Of a DNA stretch of 58,091 nt, positions 9,056 to 17,812 are shown one piece after another; within the stretch, counting starts at the first letter, position 1; each line of letters starts with the position of its first letter. The position numbers were made by a program, and so were the translations under genes. The DNA is from Nostoc sp. LEGE 06077. GTDB taxonomy: Bacteria > Cyanobacteriota > Cyanobacteriia > Cyanobacteriales > Nostocaceae. Where the stretch lies: contig NZ_JADEWI010000046.1 in assembly GCF_015207705.1 (NCBI RefSeq), positions 1 through 58,091 of the forward strand, given 5' to 3'. A model generated the notes under the pieces. The model was not told where the DNA came from. It saw only the letters and a program-made list of their open reading frames with translations, and made no database searches.

Positions 9056-9667
9056 ATGACAACAAATAAACACATTAATCTGAATCACGGATGTTCCCTT
9101 AATCCCACTAGTAAAAAGATAGTTGTTAATGTCAAAACGGGTGATGTCTTAAATTTAGTAACCCAAGAGTTAAAAACTCGTTACTCTCCTGAGACTCAAA
9201 AAAAAGCCCTGGAAGGAAGTTCAAAGTTATTACCTGATTATGTATTTCAAGAATTATTACAGCGACAGCAACAGATGGTAAATGTTAACCCTGATAGCTT
9301 AATTGTGGTTAATTGTAATATTAAAGAAGCAGAGGTTAATGAGTTCGGGTTTGAGTTAAATGTTGAAGTATATTTTGTAGTTGGAGATGAAAGAGGTCAA
9401 AATCATTTTCGTGCTAATCGAATAGTTCTGTGGTCAGATATCTGGGGCAATGAGGAACAGCTTTTCGATTTAGAAGATGAGTTGGGTGAGCAATTTTGGA
9501 CAGACTATAAAATACAGCTACTCTTTGATAACCAAGAGCAACAAACCATTGAATTGGAAGTATCCCAAACAGATGATTTTCCAGTTAGGTTACAATTTTA
9601 CCCTACACTTCAAAGGTTTTTGCCCTCTATAGATACCTTTGCAGTTAATAGCCTTCAGGATTTCTGA
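9056..9667 (+). CDS. hypothetical protein (203 aa)
   Basis: Not recognised. 203 aa, acidic, with no signal peptide or membrane segment; alternating hydrophobic stretches (LIVVNCNIKEAEV, FELNVEVYFVVG) suggest a mostly beta C-terminal half. The codon and base composition is AT-rich and typical of the window. It stands alone behind about 270 bp of AT-rich DNA that likely carries its promoter. Confidence 0.6.
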   Translation: MTTNKHINLNHGCSLNPTSKKIVVNVKTGDVLNLVTQELKTRYSPETQKKALEGSSKLLPDYVFQELLQRQQQMVNVNPDSLIVVNCNIKEAEVNEFGFELNVEVYFVVGDERGQNHFRANRIVLWSDIWGNEEQLFDLEDELGEQFWTDYKIQLLFDNQEQQTIELEVSQTDDFPVRLQFYPTLQRFLPSIDTFAVNSLQDF

Positions 9668-9861
9668 ATTCTCAGTTAATTGCTTCCTTGAATTTGTCGC
9701 ATAGTTTGAGAGTAATGTCTTTGCCATGAAAACTCTCGGCTTGATAGTGGAAATGAAAAAGACTACACAGCAAATGTTTGGCCAATGTACACTCAGCAGT
9801 AGTGAAGATCGGCGATCGCACTTCTACACAAATTCTGACTATCGCTTGAGGAGAATAAAAC

Positions 9862-9984
9862 ATGATGCAATGGCTAAACGAACCTGCCCAATGGACGCAG
9901 ACTGCTCATCAAGTTTCGTTGACAACCGACTCAAAAACTGACCAAACAATTCAAAATTCAAAATTCAAAATTCAAAATACTTAA
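9862..9984 (+). pseudogene. N-terminal stump of a DUF1349 protein
   Basis: A good ribosome site (TGAGGAGAAT) precedes ATG 9862. The first 27 residues (QWLNEPAQW, then VSLTTDSKTD) match the start of DUF1349 proteins, lectin-like folds of about 200 residues. The frame then runs straight into a TCAAAAT heptamer array and stops at 9984. The conserved continuation (a FWRxTHYGF type segment) is absent, so the gene was cut at the repeat. Confidence 0.55.
9949..9978. repeat. TCAAAAT heptamer array
   Basis: About four tandem TCAAAAT units sit exactly at the break of the DUF1349 stump. Together with the arrays near 17.2-17.3 kb they form a second sequence class of short tandem repeats in this window. 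Confidence 0.7.
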
Positions 9985-10308
9985 AAACTTTGGACTCTAT
10001 AAACCTGTCAGTTCACAGATAAGGGCAGCTACTGCCGAGGCAAGGTCGGATCAAGTTATCCGGAAACTTCTCAACGTCTCCCCTCTATCAGGTTTCTGCA
10101 ATGCGATCTGCTTTGCAGCAACGCTTCGTGATCGCTTTGGGCCCCTACTCATCCCTACTCAATCTTCCAATTAGGCGTATAACCAGAAGTAAATTGGCTA
10201 TACATTTGCAAGACCGATGCAGAAATACGTCCTGAGAGTTTTGCGCTCGCCCATAGCGCTCTTGTAAAATCATTTTCAATTGTTGAGAATTCGCCCAGGA
10301 AAAAGTTT
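9985..10308. other. intergenic scrap region
   Basis: This stretch contains no complete gene. It includes dispersed-repeat sequence (CTTTGCAGCAACGCTTCGTGATCGCTTT near 10108-10137) and, on the minus strand, the end of an unidentified gene (10155-10325, listed separately). Confidence 0.5.
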
Positions 10309-10325
10309 ATGGCAGATATGTCCGG
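10155..10325 (-). pseudogene. C-terminal scrap of an unidentified protein
   Basis: The minus-strand frame is open for 56 codons and ends FTRALWASAKLSGRIS, then SQFTSGYTPNWKIE. The composition looks like real protein, but there is no start codon and a stop lies directly upstream. It overlaps the first 17 bases of the gene at 10309. I do not recognise the family. Confidence 0.35.
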
Positions 10326-10659
10326 TCAAGACCCCTCGGAAATCACAATGGCAACGGTTGATGAAGAACGAAAAGGCGCAACTTTCAGCGGTACGGTCAT
10401 CCTTGGTATAGATCCTGATGCTGGGGAAGTCGTTTTCTTTAGAGACTTTTTAATTGAAGATTATAAAGGCGAACTTACCGCAAATCTTGCAACAGATGGC
10501 GATATAACGAAAAGCATTGATTTAGGCGAACTCGATCATCAAAGCCCCAGTTTTAGGCTGCCAATTCCGCTCTTAACGGATACATTACCCTACAATACAG
10601 TCGTGTTGAGCGACAAAAAAAGCAAGAAAAAAATCCTGACGATCAATATTCGACGTTGA
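10309..10659 (+). CDS. hypothetical protein (116 aa)
   Basis: Not recognised. 116 aa, acidic in the first two thirds and basic at the end (DKKSKKKILTINIRR), with alternating residues suggesting beta strands (TFSGTVILGID, EVVFFRDFLI). It has no signal peptide. ATG 10309 is preceded by the weak GGAAAAAG. The flanking DNA is made of gene scraps, so it may itself be a fragment, although it has its own start and stop. Confidence 0.5.
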   Translation: MADMSGQDPSEITMATVDEERKGATFSGTVILGIDPDAGEVVFFRDFLIEDYKGELTANLATDGDITKSIDLGELDHQSPSFRLPIPLLTDTLPYNTVVLSDKKSKKKILTINIRR

Positions 10660-10694
10660 GTTAGCACAAAAAACAATATCCACACTTTATCCAA

Positions 10695-10937
10695 ATGCCC
10701 CTAGTGCGAGTACTAAGCGCAACCCATGACTGGGGTGCAGATCCTTGGTCACGGGGATCTTACTGCTACTTTGCTCCTGGTGACTTGAAAAGCTGGCGTT
10801 CTGAGTTACAGTACTTTGCTGGACGAGTCATTTTTGCAGGAGAACATACGGCTGAGTTTGAATATTGTGGATATATGGAAGGAGCTATTCGTAGTGGACA
10901 GCGAGCCGCAGACCAAATTTTAGCTTTCCAGGAGTAA
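10695..10937 (+). pseudogene. C-terminal fragment of a flavin monoamine oxidase
   Basis: 80 codons read SATHDWGADPWSRGSYCYFAPGD, then GRVIFAGEHTAEFEYCGYMEGAIRSGQRAADQIL. This is the FAD-binding C-terminus of flavin-containing amine oxidases, including the GEHT and GYMEGAIRSG motifs. The intact enzyme has about 450-500 residues; the dinucleotide-binding N-terminus is missing. No catalysis is possible from this piece. Confidence 0.8.
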
Positions 10938-11191
10938 TTGATTTATATGAGTCTTCAACTCGACAATTACTTATTCGAGACCGAATGGCACGCTTGTTAA
11001 GCGTAAAGCATTGATATTCCTGACTTTGGGTGTGGGGAATAAATAGAATGTTAATTTGTTTGACTAAGCCCCGTTGGGGCAGAGTATAGGAAATAAGTTA
11101 GATACCTTAAAACACTACACCCACTCAACCACCCTCAACACCCTGTCCAGACGAGGTTTCACGGGTCTAATAGGTTTAAGTTCTAAAACAG

Positions 11192-12781
11192 CTATTTTTG
11201 TGATTGCAAAATTACAGGCTTCTGGTAATTAGAAGTATACCCTGGTAAAATTTCTACCCCTGGCTGAGTTAATCTTAGCGTTAAAGAAAGTCGGGCTTTA
11301 CCGCTATTATTCCGTACGGAACGATGCAATAGTTCATTAGTAAATAGTACAAATTCGCCAGGACGTAACACCACAGGAATAGCTTTTTTTGCAACTTCAT
11401 CAGTGATTTCAAAAAACTGATTACCACTAAAAGGGTCAGTTCCTTTTATTTCGCAATTTTCTAAGTAAATACTAGGTATATATTCAAATCCGTTATCTTC
11501 ATTAACTTCTGTCAAAGCTATATAGACATTAATAGTTTTACCATCTCCTTTTAGGAGTTTAGAATAAGAATCTCGATGCCAAAAAGGAATTAATTGTTGG
11601 GCAGGGTAATTTACCCATAGTTCTGACCGCCATAACACTAAATTATCCCCTAAATGAGCATTCAGCCTTTCTAATAAATTTTTATCTTGACATAATTGCC
11701 AAATTACAGGCGAATCTAAATGTCTTTCCATGTAAAAACGTTTAGTAAAAACTTGGATTAATATAATGAATAACGAGCCAACATCAAATTTAATAAATGA
11801 TTTAACTACCTGTTTTAATAATATTTTTATTGGTAATTTCAAAAGAACATCATCAAAAATATATTGGGTAATCTCAGCTATTTCATTGCTACTCAAAGCC
11901 AGATAGTTTGGCCCCCAAATTTCATCAGTACCATCATAATTAACTTTCTTGGTATTCTGCTGCTGGTTGCAACCAGCCCATAATAAACTACGTTCCCATA
12001 ATTCCTGTGATAATTCTTGATTTTGGGCTATTTCAGGTAAGAGAATTTCTTGAGCGTGACTATCTAAAAATTTTCCATTAATATTTTGATAATCTGGGGA
12101 AGTAGCACAAACTAGGGTACTATATGCTCCGGCTTCTGCGGAAATACCTAAACCTAAATACTTACTTAGACGATGCCATATAGTAATATTTGATTGCACA
12201 AAGCCTGGATGTATTGCGTTAACAGTGACTTGAGAATTGTTTAACCTTTGTAAAAGCTCTTTTGTTAACAGCAATAAACAGAGTTTAGAAGCGGCATATA
12301 ATTTTAGAAAATTTAACGGTGTTCTTTTAACTAATAAATCCCAATCAATACTACTTGGAGATAATGCCAAATCTGACGATAACATAATAATGCGGCTAGG
12401 GGCAGAGTTTTGCAACTTTTCTAACAATAAGTAAGTGAGCAAAAAATGACCTAAATAGTTAGTTCCCCAAATCAGTTCAAAACCTTCTTGGGTTGTGCCT
12501 CTTTTGTTGAATATTCCCGCATTGTTGATTAGTATATGTAATGGTAAATTGTAGTTATTAAATAGTTTTACACACTTACGAACTGAATCTAAAGAAGCTA
12601 GATCAAGAGGTAGAAATGTCACATTTTGATTTCCGGTGGTTTGGCGAATGTATTCTATAGCTTTTGCGGCTTTATTTGCCGAACGACAAGCAATAAATAC
12701 ATGATTGCCTAATTTGGCTAAACCTATAGCCGTCATTAAACCTACACCAGAGTTACCACCTGTAACTAGACATACTTGCAT
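11192..12781 (-). CDS. fusion: short-chain dehydrogenase + phytanoyl-CoA dioxygenase (PhyH)
   Basis: 529 aa. Residues 1 to about 280 are an SDR of the protochlorophyllide reductase / retinol dehydrogenase-like type: TGGNSGVG at 7-14, a LINNAG motif and an active-site YAASK. Residues about 340-520 are a PhyH-type Fe(II)/2-oxoglutarate dioxygenase with the facial triad HxD at His402/Asp404 (FWHRDS), distal His486 (LLHRSVRNNSGKAR), and the Arg-rich strand after it for 2-oxoglutarate. The two parts are in one uninterrupted frame. They could hydroxylate and oxidise or reduce one small molecule in sequence. No biosynthetic cluster is adjacent, so the substrate is unknown. Confidence 0.8.
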   Translation of the reverse strand: MQVCLVTGGNSGVGLMTAIGLAKLGNHVFIACRSANKAAKAIEYIRQTTGNQNVTFLPLDLASLDSVRKCVKLFNNYNLPLHILINNAGIFNKRGTTQEGFELIWGTNYLGHFLLTYLLLEKLQNSAPSRIIMLSSDLALSPSSIDWDLLVKRTPLNFLKLYAASKLCLLLLTKELLQRLNNSQVTVNAIHPGFVQSNITIWHRLSKYLGLGISAEAGAYSTLVCATSPDYQNINGKFLDSHAQEILLPEIAQNQELSQELWERSLLWAGCNQQQNTKKVNYDGTDEIWGPNYLALSSNEIAEITQYIFDDVLLKLPIKILLKQVVKSFIKFDVGSLFIILIQVFTKRFYMERHLDSPVIWQLCQDKNLLERLNAHLGDNLVLWRSELWVNYPAQQLIPFWHRDSYSKLLKGDGKTINVYIALTEVNEDNGFEYIPSIYLENCEIKGTDPFSGNQFFEITDEVAKKAIPVVLRPGEFVLFTNELLHRSVRNNSGKARLSLTLRLTQPGVEILPGYTSNYQKPVILQSQK

Positions 12782-12925
12782 AATTTTTACTCTCTCAGTA
12801 TTTATTTGTAACCCATTGCTTTCAAGTACAATCCATCAAGTACAAAAGTTTAGCGTTAGCAAATCAACTGCTTGAGTTGTAGTAGCTATGATTCCTTAAT
12901 AATGCTACTTGATTAATTAGCTGAT

Positions 12926-13744
12926 TTAATCTACCACTTTCTCAGAATTATCTATCTCTAGTATTTTTTCGGAAGTTTCTCTAATATCTCGATGCCATCG
13001 TCCATCTTCACCAAGTCCTGGTATTTCATTGATGCCTAAGCTTTTTCTCAAAGCTAAATACGATTTTCCTTCTTCTGTAATGTGAAAATAGTTTTTTAAA
13101 TCTCCTTCTCTCTGTTGCTGAATTTTTTCAATACCTCTGCCTACAAAATTATTGATAAATCCCATAGCTCTCAGATGCTTCAGTTCTCTTGCTAAATCAT
13201 CGTCAAATTTAAAGTTGTATTCTTCTGAAGATGAAGAATTCAACTTCATCAAATGCTTCAGTTCATTACCATCAATCAGATATCTAACTAAAAATTGTAA
13301 GGTTGCTGATTGTTGTTCCTGAAGTAAGTCAATTCGCTTTTGTTGTCTATTCAGTTCGGCAATTTGCTCATCTTGCAATTTATTGATATCATCCCTGACT
13401 TCTTGCTTGAGCCTTCTGAGCGCAATCCCTGTACCAGAAATTGAGATATCATCTATACTATCTATCAACCCTGAGTTAAACAGCAAAATTAAACTAAATA
13501 TAATAACTTCTGTATTCCCAATCCTCCGGTTTTCTTGAGGTGTTGGAGTAGGAGCTAGTACTATAAAAAGTAAATACAATAACCCTATAACTGATGATAT
13601 CTTTAAAATCCACCAGTTCATATTTCGCTTAGGCTTTTTTGTTTGTAATTCAGCTTGAGAAACTGGTAGCAACATCTGTTCTAAATTGCGCTCAGGTTGC
13701 TTAAAAGCTAGTTTTTTGAGCGTTTCTAACTCTTCATTATTCAT
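12926..13744 (-). CDS. membrane-anchored coiled-coil protein with winged-helix-like end
   Basis: 272 aa, family not recognised. Two hydrophobic segments occur at about residues 45-65 (WWILKISSVIGLLYLLFIVL) and 80-95 (EVIIFSLILLFNSGL). A charged coiled coil follows at about 110-155 (rich in Lys, Gln and Asp), then a C-terminal region with LARELKHLRAMGFINN and YFHITEEGKSYLALRK that resembles a winged helix. It may be a membrane-tethered sensor or scaffold. It lies head-to-head with the hydrolase gene across about 420 bp. Confidence 0.65.
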   Translation of the reverse strand: MNNEELETLKKLAFKQPERNLEQMLLPVSQAELQTKKPKRNMNWWILKISSVIGLLYLLFIVLAPTPTPQENRRIGNTEVIIFSLILLFNSGLIDSIDDISISGTGIALRRLKQEVRDDINKLQDEQIAELNRQQKRIDLLQEQQSATLQFLVRYLIDGNELKHLMKLNSSSSEEYNFKFDDDLARELKHLRAMGFINNFVGRGIEKIQQQREGDLKNYFHITEEGKSYLALRKSLGINEIPGLGEDGRWHRDIRETSEKILEIDNSEKVVD

Positions 13745-14164
13745 TTAGGTTTAGTGCTGGAAAAGGAAGGAAAAGCTTTATTACTCAACTACAGTTTCTA
13801 GGCCGTAGGGCTGAAGCCATCAAAGAGCATACCGCTAATTGCTTACATACAGCCATAACTGAAGTGATGAATGTGCATCAATAATTTGTTTATTAATAAA
13901 AGAATAATAACATTTTTTTCTTATTGTTAATCTTCTATAAGTTAAAGTTTAACTTATTATAAGTATTGGTCTTTAGGCTGATGACTAATTATTAATTATA
14001 ACTAAATATTTATTCGACTTATAAACAATTGTCAATATCATAAACAAAAAATATTTAATATGTTGAATTGTTCGCAGTAGCATCAAGTGTTTTTAGTTTA
14101 CAAATACCTAATATATTTAAAAGGATACGAGTCAAAACTAATCGAAGTATTAGTAAAATTTTTT
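13745..14164. other. AT-rich divergent intergenic region
   Basis: About 420 bp without a supported gene lies between divergent genes. It is strongly AT-rich, especially 13880-14060, and probably holds both promoters. A short GC-rich patch at 13801-13830 looks like a dispersed repeat. I see no clear -35/-10 pair that I would defend. Confidence 0.4.
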
Positions 14165-15616
14165 ATGAAGAAAAACCGCAGTTTAATGTTAGCAATTGTA
14201 GCCGTAGTGATAATTGCTCTTTCATGGTGGGGTGTGCTAAGAGCGCAAACATCTCTTGCGATTCGCCAAATAGAACATCTGGGAGTGCCTTTGTTATATG
14301 TAGCACCACAAAATGCTCAAAATGTCCCTGGTGTTTTAATTGCTCATGGTTATGCAGGCTCGAAGCAATTAATGCTTGGTTATGCCTACACTTTAGCTCA
14401 TGCAGGTTATGCTGTCATGCTCTGGGATTTTGATAGTCATGCTGCTAACGCCAAACCACTAGAAAGCAATTCACTTCAACAGAATTTAGATGTTGCATAC
14501 ACAGTACTTGTAGAGCAACCAGAGGTCGATAAATCACGTTTGGCGATGTTAGGGCATTCGATGGGTAGCGGTGCTGTCATGTCTGCGGCAATAAATCAAG
14601 TAGACCGCTATGCCGCCACTGTAGCAGTTTCCCCTACAGGTGCTTCAATTACACCAAATATACCTCGAAACCTCTTATTACAAGCAGGCAGTTGGGAAAA
14701 TAGATTTGTTGCCAATGCCGAGCGTTTACTGGTGACTGGTGGTGGTGAAAATCACAATTTTGCCTTGGGTAAAGCCAGAAAGCTTGTGATTATCCCCAAT
14801 GCCGAACATATCACAATCCTGTTTCGCCATTCGAGCCATCAGGCTGCTAGGGATTGGCTCGATAAGACTTTCGGCATAAACAGTCAGAGTAATTATGTTG
14901 ATTACCGAATGCTGTGGTATTTTTTACATTTGTTAGGATGGTTAATGATGCTGGCAGCACTCGCACCCGTTTTCAAGACTTCTCCTATTACTCAGAAAAC
15001 AGGACAATTAAAAAGTTGGATAGGTTTATTAGTAGCACCTTTTGTAGCCACTAGTACACTGATGATCATCAATCAATTAGGCGATATTGGCAGTTTAGGT
15101 GGAGTATTAGTAGGTGGCGCAGTTAGTATTTGGTTTGGGGTGGCAGGGTTAAGTTGGTTGGCTGCGATGCTACCGCTACAGATGTCACCATCACTTAGAG
15201 CCTTAGTAATGAGTCTGATTTTGTTCATCATATTGTGGATTGGGTTTGGAGCAATGGCGCAGGTCGTATGGTTACAGTGGTGGTTAATCCCATCGCGGTT
15301 GCAAATTTTCCCTATCTTGGCAATTGCTTGTTTTCCTTGGTTTTTAGCTTCTGGAGTGGCACAGCAAAATCTAAATTTTGGTAAGCGAGTTTTCTGGTGG
15401 TTAGGACAAAGCACTGTCTTAATTAGTGGTTTTATCCTCGTGCTTTACTTCCTGCCACAACTAAGTTTTATTTACCTTTTGCTGCCATTATTTCCTGTAT
15501 TTATGGCAATCTTTTCATTTTGTTCTGGGTTGGTGAATAATCCCTGGAGTTATGCTCTTGGTAGTACTTTATTTTTTGGTTGGGTATTAGCATCTGCTTT
15601 TCCATTATCAAGTTGA
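14165..15616 (+). CDS. alpha/beta hydrolase fused to a multi-pass membrane domain
   Basis: 483 aa. It begins with a signal-anchor (SLMLAIVAVVIIALSWWGVL). A hydrolase domain follows: the oxyanion segment GVLIAHGYAGS, nucleophile elbow GHSMGSG at about residues 134-140, and catalytic His candidate in IIPNAEHITILF. From about residue 250 there are roughly eight hydrophobic spans to the end. I chose ATG 14165 (MKKNRS), although no good ribosome site precedes it and an upstream in-frame GTG exists at 14087. The likely role is a membrane-bound esterase or peptidase-like hydrolase facing the periplasm. Confidence 0.75.
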   Translation: MKKNRSLMLAIVAVVIIALSWWGVLRAQTSLAIRQIEHLGVPLLYVAPQNAQNVPGVLIAHGYAGSKQLMLGYAYTLAHAGYAVMLWDFDSHAANAKPLESNSLQQNLDVAYTVLVEQPEVDKSRLAMLGHSMGSGAVMSAAINQVDRYAATVAVSPTGASITPNIPRNLLLQAGSWENRFVANAERLLVTGGGENHNFALGKARKLVIIPNAEHITILFRHSSHQAARDWLDKTFGINSQSNYVDYRMLWYFLHLLGWLMMLAALAPVFKTSPITQKTGQLKSWIGLLVAPFVATSTLMIINQLGDIGSLGGVLVGGAVSIWFGVAGLSWLAAMLPLQMSPSLRALVMSLILFIILWIGFGAMAQVVWLQWWLIPSRLQIFPILAIACFPWFLASGVAQQNLNFGKRVFWWLGQSTVLISGFILVLYFLPQLSFIYLLLPLFPVFMAIFSFCSGLVNNPWSYALGSTLFFGWVLASAFPLSS

Positions 15617-15732
15617 ATTTTGAGCAACATCCAGACAGCCTTGAGCGTTTAGAAGTTCGCTTACTCCCGCTTCACCCTCGTTTTCGTGATTGTTATTAAT
15701 CTCTCAACCTAAAAATTTAATTATCATTATTT

Positions 15733-16494
15733 ATGCCTACTGCTCAAGGTTCTACCTTACATCTTTTCATTAAACAGCAGCATAAGTCAGCAATGAAAGA
15801 AGTTGAGACTATCAACTTAAAAATAGATCATGGTCTTGAAGGAGATATTAATGCTAACCCCATCAGCCCTAGACAAGTCTTAGTGGTTAGATATGAAGAT
15901 ATTTCAGACTTGGGAATTCCACTAGGAGAGCTACGAGAGAATATTGTGATAGCCGGGATACAACCTGAAAACTTCGCTCCTGGTTCTCTCATAAGTTTTG
16001 ATAATGGGGCTGCTATTCGTTTAACTTTTCATTGTGAGCCATGCAAACGGATAGCCCATTTAGTTGATTCTTTAAAAATTCTTCAGGCTAAAAGAGGCAT
16101 TTTAGGCGTAGTTATCAATTCAGGTATAATTTGTATCGGAAATAATGTTCACATTGAAACTGATAAATTTCCAGCATTATCTGAAAATCCTTATGAGCGA
16201 TTTCTCGACTTTATCATCAAAATACCAGCAGGTAAGGTAGTAACTTATCAACAGATAATCCAAGCTATTGGAGTAGATAACAGTTATCTTAGAGCTATTC
16301 CTAACTATCTTAAAAAAACATCGGCTAATGATTATCCAATTCACCGTATATTAGATTCTCAAGGCTACTTAATAAAGTACGTTTCTAACCAAAAGAATAA
16401 ATTAGAGTTAGAAGGTATTCAAATTTTGGAGAATTTAGATTTGACTAATGCTTCAATTCAATATTCTGTAGATTATCACCAATATTTATATTAA
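15733..16494 (+). CDS. fusion: MOSC domain + alkyltransferase-like (ATL) domain
   Basis: 253 aa. Residues about 1-145 are MOSC-like: a GLEGDI segment, RQVLVVRYED, a GELRENIVI block and the conserved HCEPCKR with Cys101 and Cys104, where MOSC proteins hold the sulfur-carrying Cys. Residues about 155-235 match the DNA-binding half of O6-alkylguanine DNA alkyltransferase (IPAGKVVTYQQI, then PIHRILDSQGYL). The usual PCHR active-site Cys is replaced by Ile203, the hallmark of ATL proteins that bind alkylated bases without repairing them. A stand-alone transcript is likely, ending at the hairpin at 16598. Confidence 0.75.
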   Translation: MPTAQGSTLHLFIKQQHKSAMKEVETINLKIDHGLEGDINANPISPRQVLVVRYEDISDLGIPLGELRENIVIAGIQPENFAPGSLISFDNGAAIRLTFHCEPCKRIAHLVDSLKILQAKRGILGVVINSGIICIGNNVHIETDKFPALSENPYERFLDFIIKIPAGKVVTYQQIIQAIGVDNSYLRAIPNYLKKTSANDYPIHRILDSQGYLIKYVSNQKNKLELEGIQILENLDLTNASIQYSVDYHQYLY

Positions 16495-16597
16495 GACAAA
16501 AACTTTATCTAAATTAGAATTTTAATTTATTTTTGATATTAACAACATTATAGTGATATTCGGGTGATGTAATTTAACAAGAGGATTAATCTGACTC

Positions 16598-16621
16598 ATC
16601 ATACCTATAACAAGGTATGAT
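16598..16621. terminator. hairpin between convergent genes
   Basis: ATCATACCT at 16598-16606 and AGGTATGAT at 16613-16621 form a perfect 9-bp stem with a six-base loop. It sits between the MOSC-ATL gene and the convergent sigma factor remnant and could stop transcription from either side, although no strong U-tract follows. Confidence 0.5.
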
Positions 16622-17096
16622 TTCCTAATCAAGAAGTTAAATAATGTCCAATAGAAGGTTGCTGACGACGCAGAGCAGTCATTGCTTGCATCTGTATTTG
16701 ACGCACTCGCTCTCGGCTGATATTCAGCTTTTCCCCAATCTGAGCCAAACTTCGTTCTTGATTATCTAACAACCCAAACCGCAAAATTAATACTTCCCGC
16801 TGTACAGGCTTGAGTGATGCTAACAAATTATTCAAGTCTTGCCGTAACATTTCTTGAGTGATCAGTTCATTTGGTGAGATGTCCTCCGAGGCTAGAAGTT
16901 CGCTTAGTGCGGTATCTTGGTTATCTCCTACTTTTAAATCAAGAGAAATTGTCCCATTCGCCGCCGCCAAATATTCTCGAATCTGCTTTGGCTCCATATC
17001 CAACTTCTGTGCAATTTCTGTGAGCGTACCACGACGACCGAGTGTTTGAAATAGTTCTCGCTATGCCTTCTTAATTTGATTGAGCTTTTCGTTAAC

Positions 17097-17134
17097 GTGA
17101 ATTGGTAGCCTTACCGTGAATTGGTAGCCTTACC
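17097..17134. repeat. 19-bp tandem duplication in the sigma pseudogene
   Basis: GTGAATTGGTAGCCTTACC occurs at 17097-17115 and again directly at 17116-17134. It duplicates the codons for the RLPIH segment and shifts the frame. Confidence 0.9.
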
Positions 17135-17172
17135 GTGCGAGATTTTTCGGCGATCGCTCTGGTAATCTCTAT

Positions 17173-17344
17173 AAATTCAAAATGCAAAATTCAAAATTCA
17201 AAATGAGGAAATAGATTTTTCAATTTACTAATTTCTTCTACGCTCGTTTTCTGAGTGTGTTGCATTGTCTATGTTGTATAAATGTATATAAGCCTCTAAC
17301 CCCAGCTCCTTAATTTTGAATTTTGAATTAATAATTTTGAATTC
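17173..17344. repeat. heptamer-flanked insert in the sigma pseudogene
   Basis: TTCAAAA heptamers at 17173-17204 face inverted TTTTGAA heptamers at 17311-17344, with about 106 bp between. The layout resembles the elements at 241-420 and 7888-8057, but the core sequence looks different. It stands where region 2 of the sigma factor should be. Confidence 0.6.
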
Positions 17345-17812
17345 GAGCGAAGCGAGTGACCTTGCTTAAAGATTTGATTGATTTCAATTTCGCTTTTATT
17401 GACAAAATTGGCTAATTCTATTGATGTTGGTTGGCGATGTAATTGTTGACTTAGCTGCTGCTTTTGCTGCTGTATCGCCATCATTTGTTGTACAAGTCTT
17501 GCATAAGTTATTTCTTGGTCAGAGGTTAATAACGGAAACTGACCAATTTCTTGTAAATAGACGCGTACCAAATCAGAACTTAGGCTGGACATACAACCTT
17601 CAAACTTCTTTAAAATTAGACCGACTCCAAATTATAAATCAAATACCTTGGTAATTTCTCTGTTTAGCTACGCCCAATTTACAGAGAGCATCAGGCTTGT
17701 ACAATTTCATTTCTCCACGCCTAGAATTTGTTCTTAAATCTTCCATAAGCGTGCAGTTAAAACGCTTCGCTAGAAGCCATTGAAAACTCTCTCGTACTTC
17801 AGGAGAAAAACA

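Larger units (their letters stand above)
16629..17592 (-). pseudogene. broken sigma-70 family RNA polymerase sigma factor
   Basis: The N-terminal piece (17592 down to about 17360) reads DLVRVYLQEIGQFPLLTSDQEI, region 1.2 of group 1/2 sigma factors. The C-terminal piece (from about 17150 down to 16629) holds the end of region 2/start of 3 (RAIAEKSRTVRLPI) and complete regions 3 and 4 (LGLLDNQERSLAQIGEKL, SRERVRQIQ). The codons between them, covering core and -10 binding, are replaced by a heptamer-flanked segment. A stop (CTA at 17061-17063 on the plus strand, at a KAQREL position) and a 19-bp tandem duplication further break the frame. Not functional as a sigma factor. Confidence 0.85.

Noticed and set aside
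9726-9941. Plus-strand 71-codon frame and opposing minus-strand 63-codon frame
   Set aside because: They overlap the better supported DUF1349 stump in another frame, and neither shows family features.
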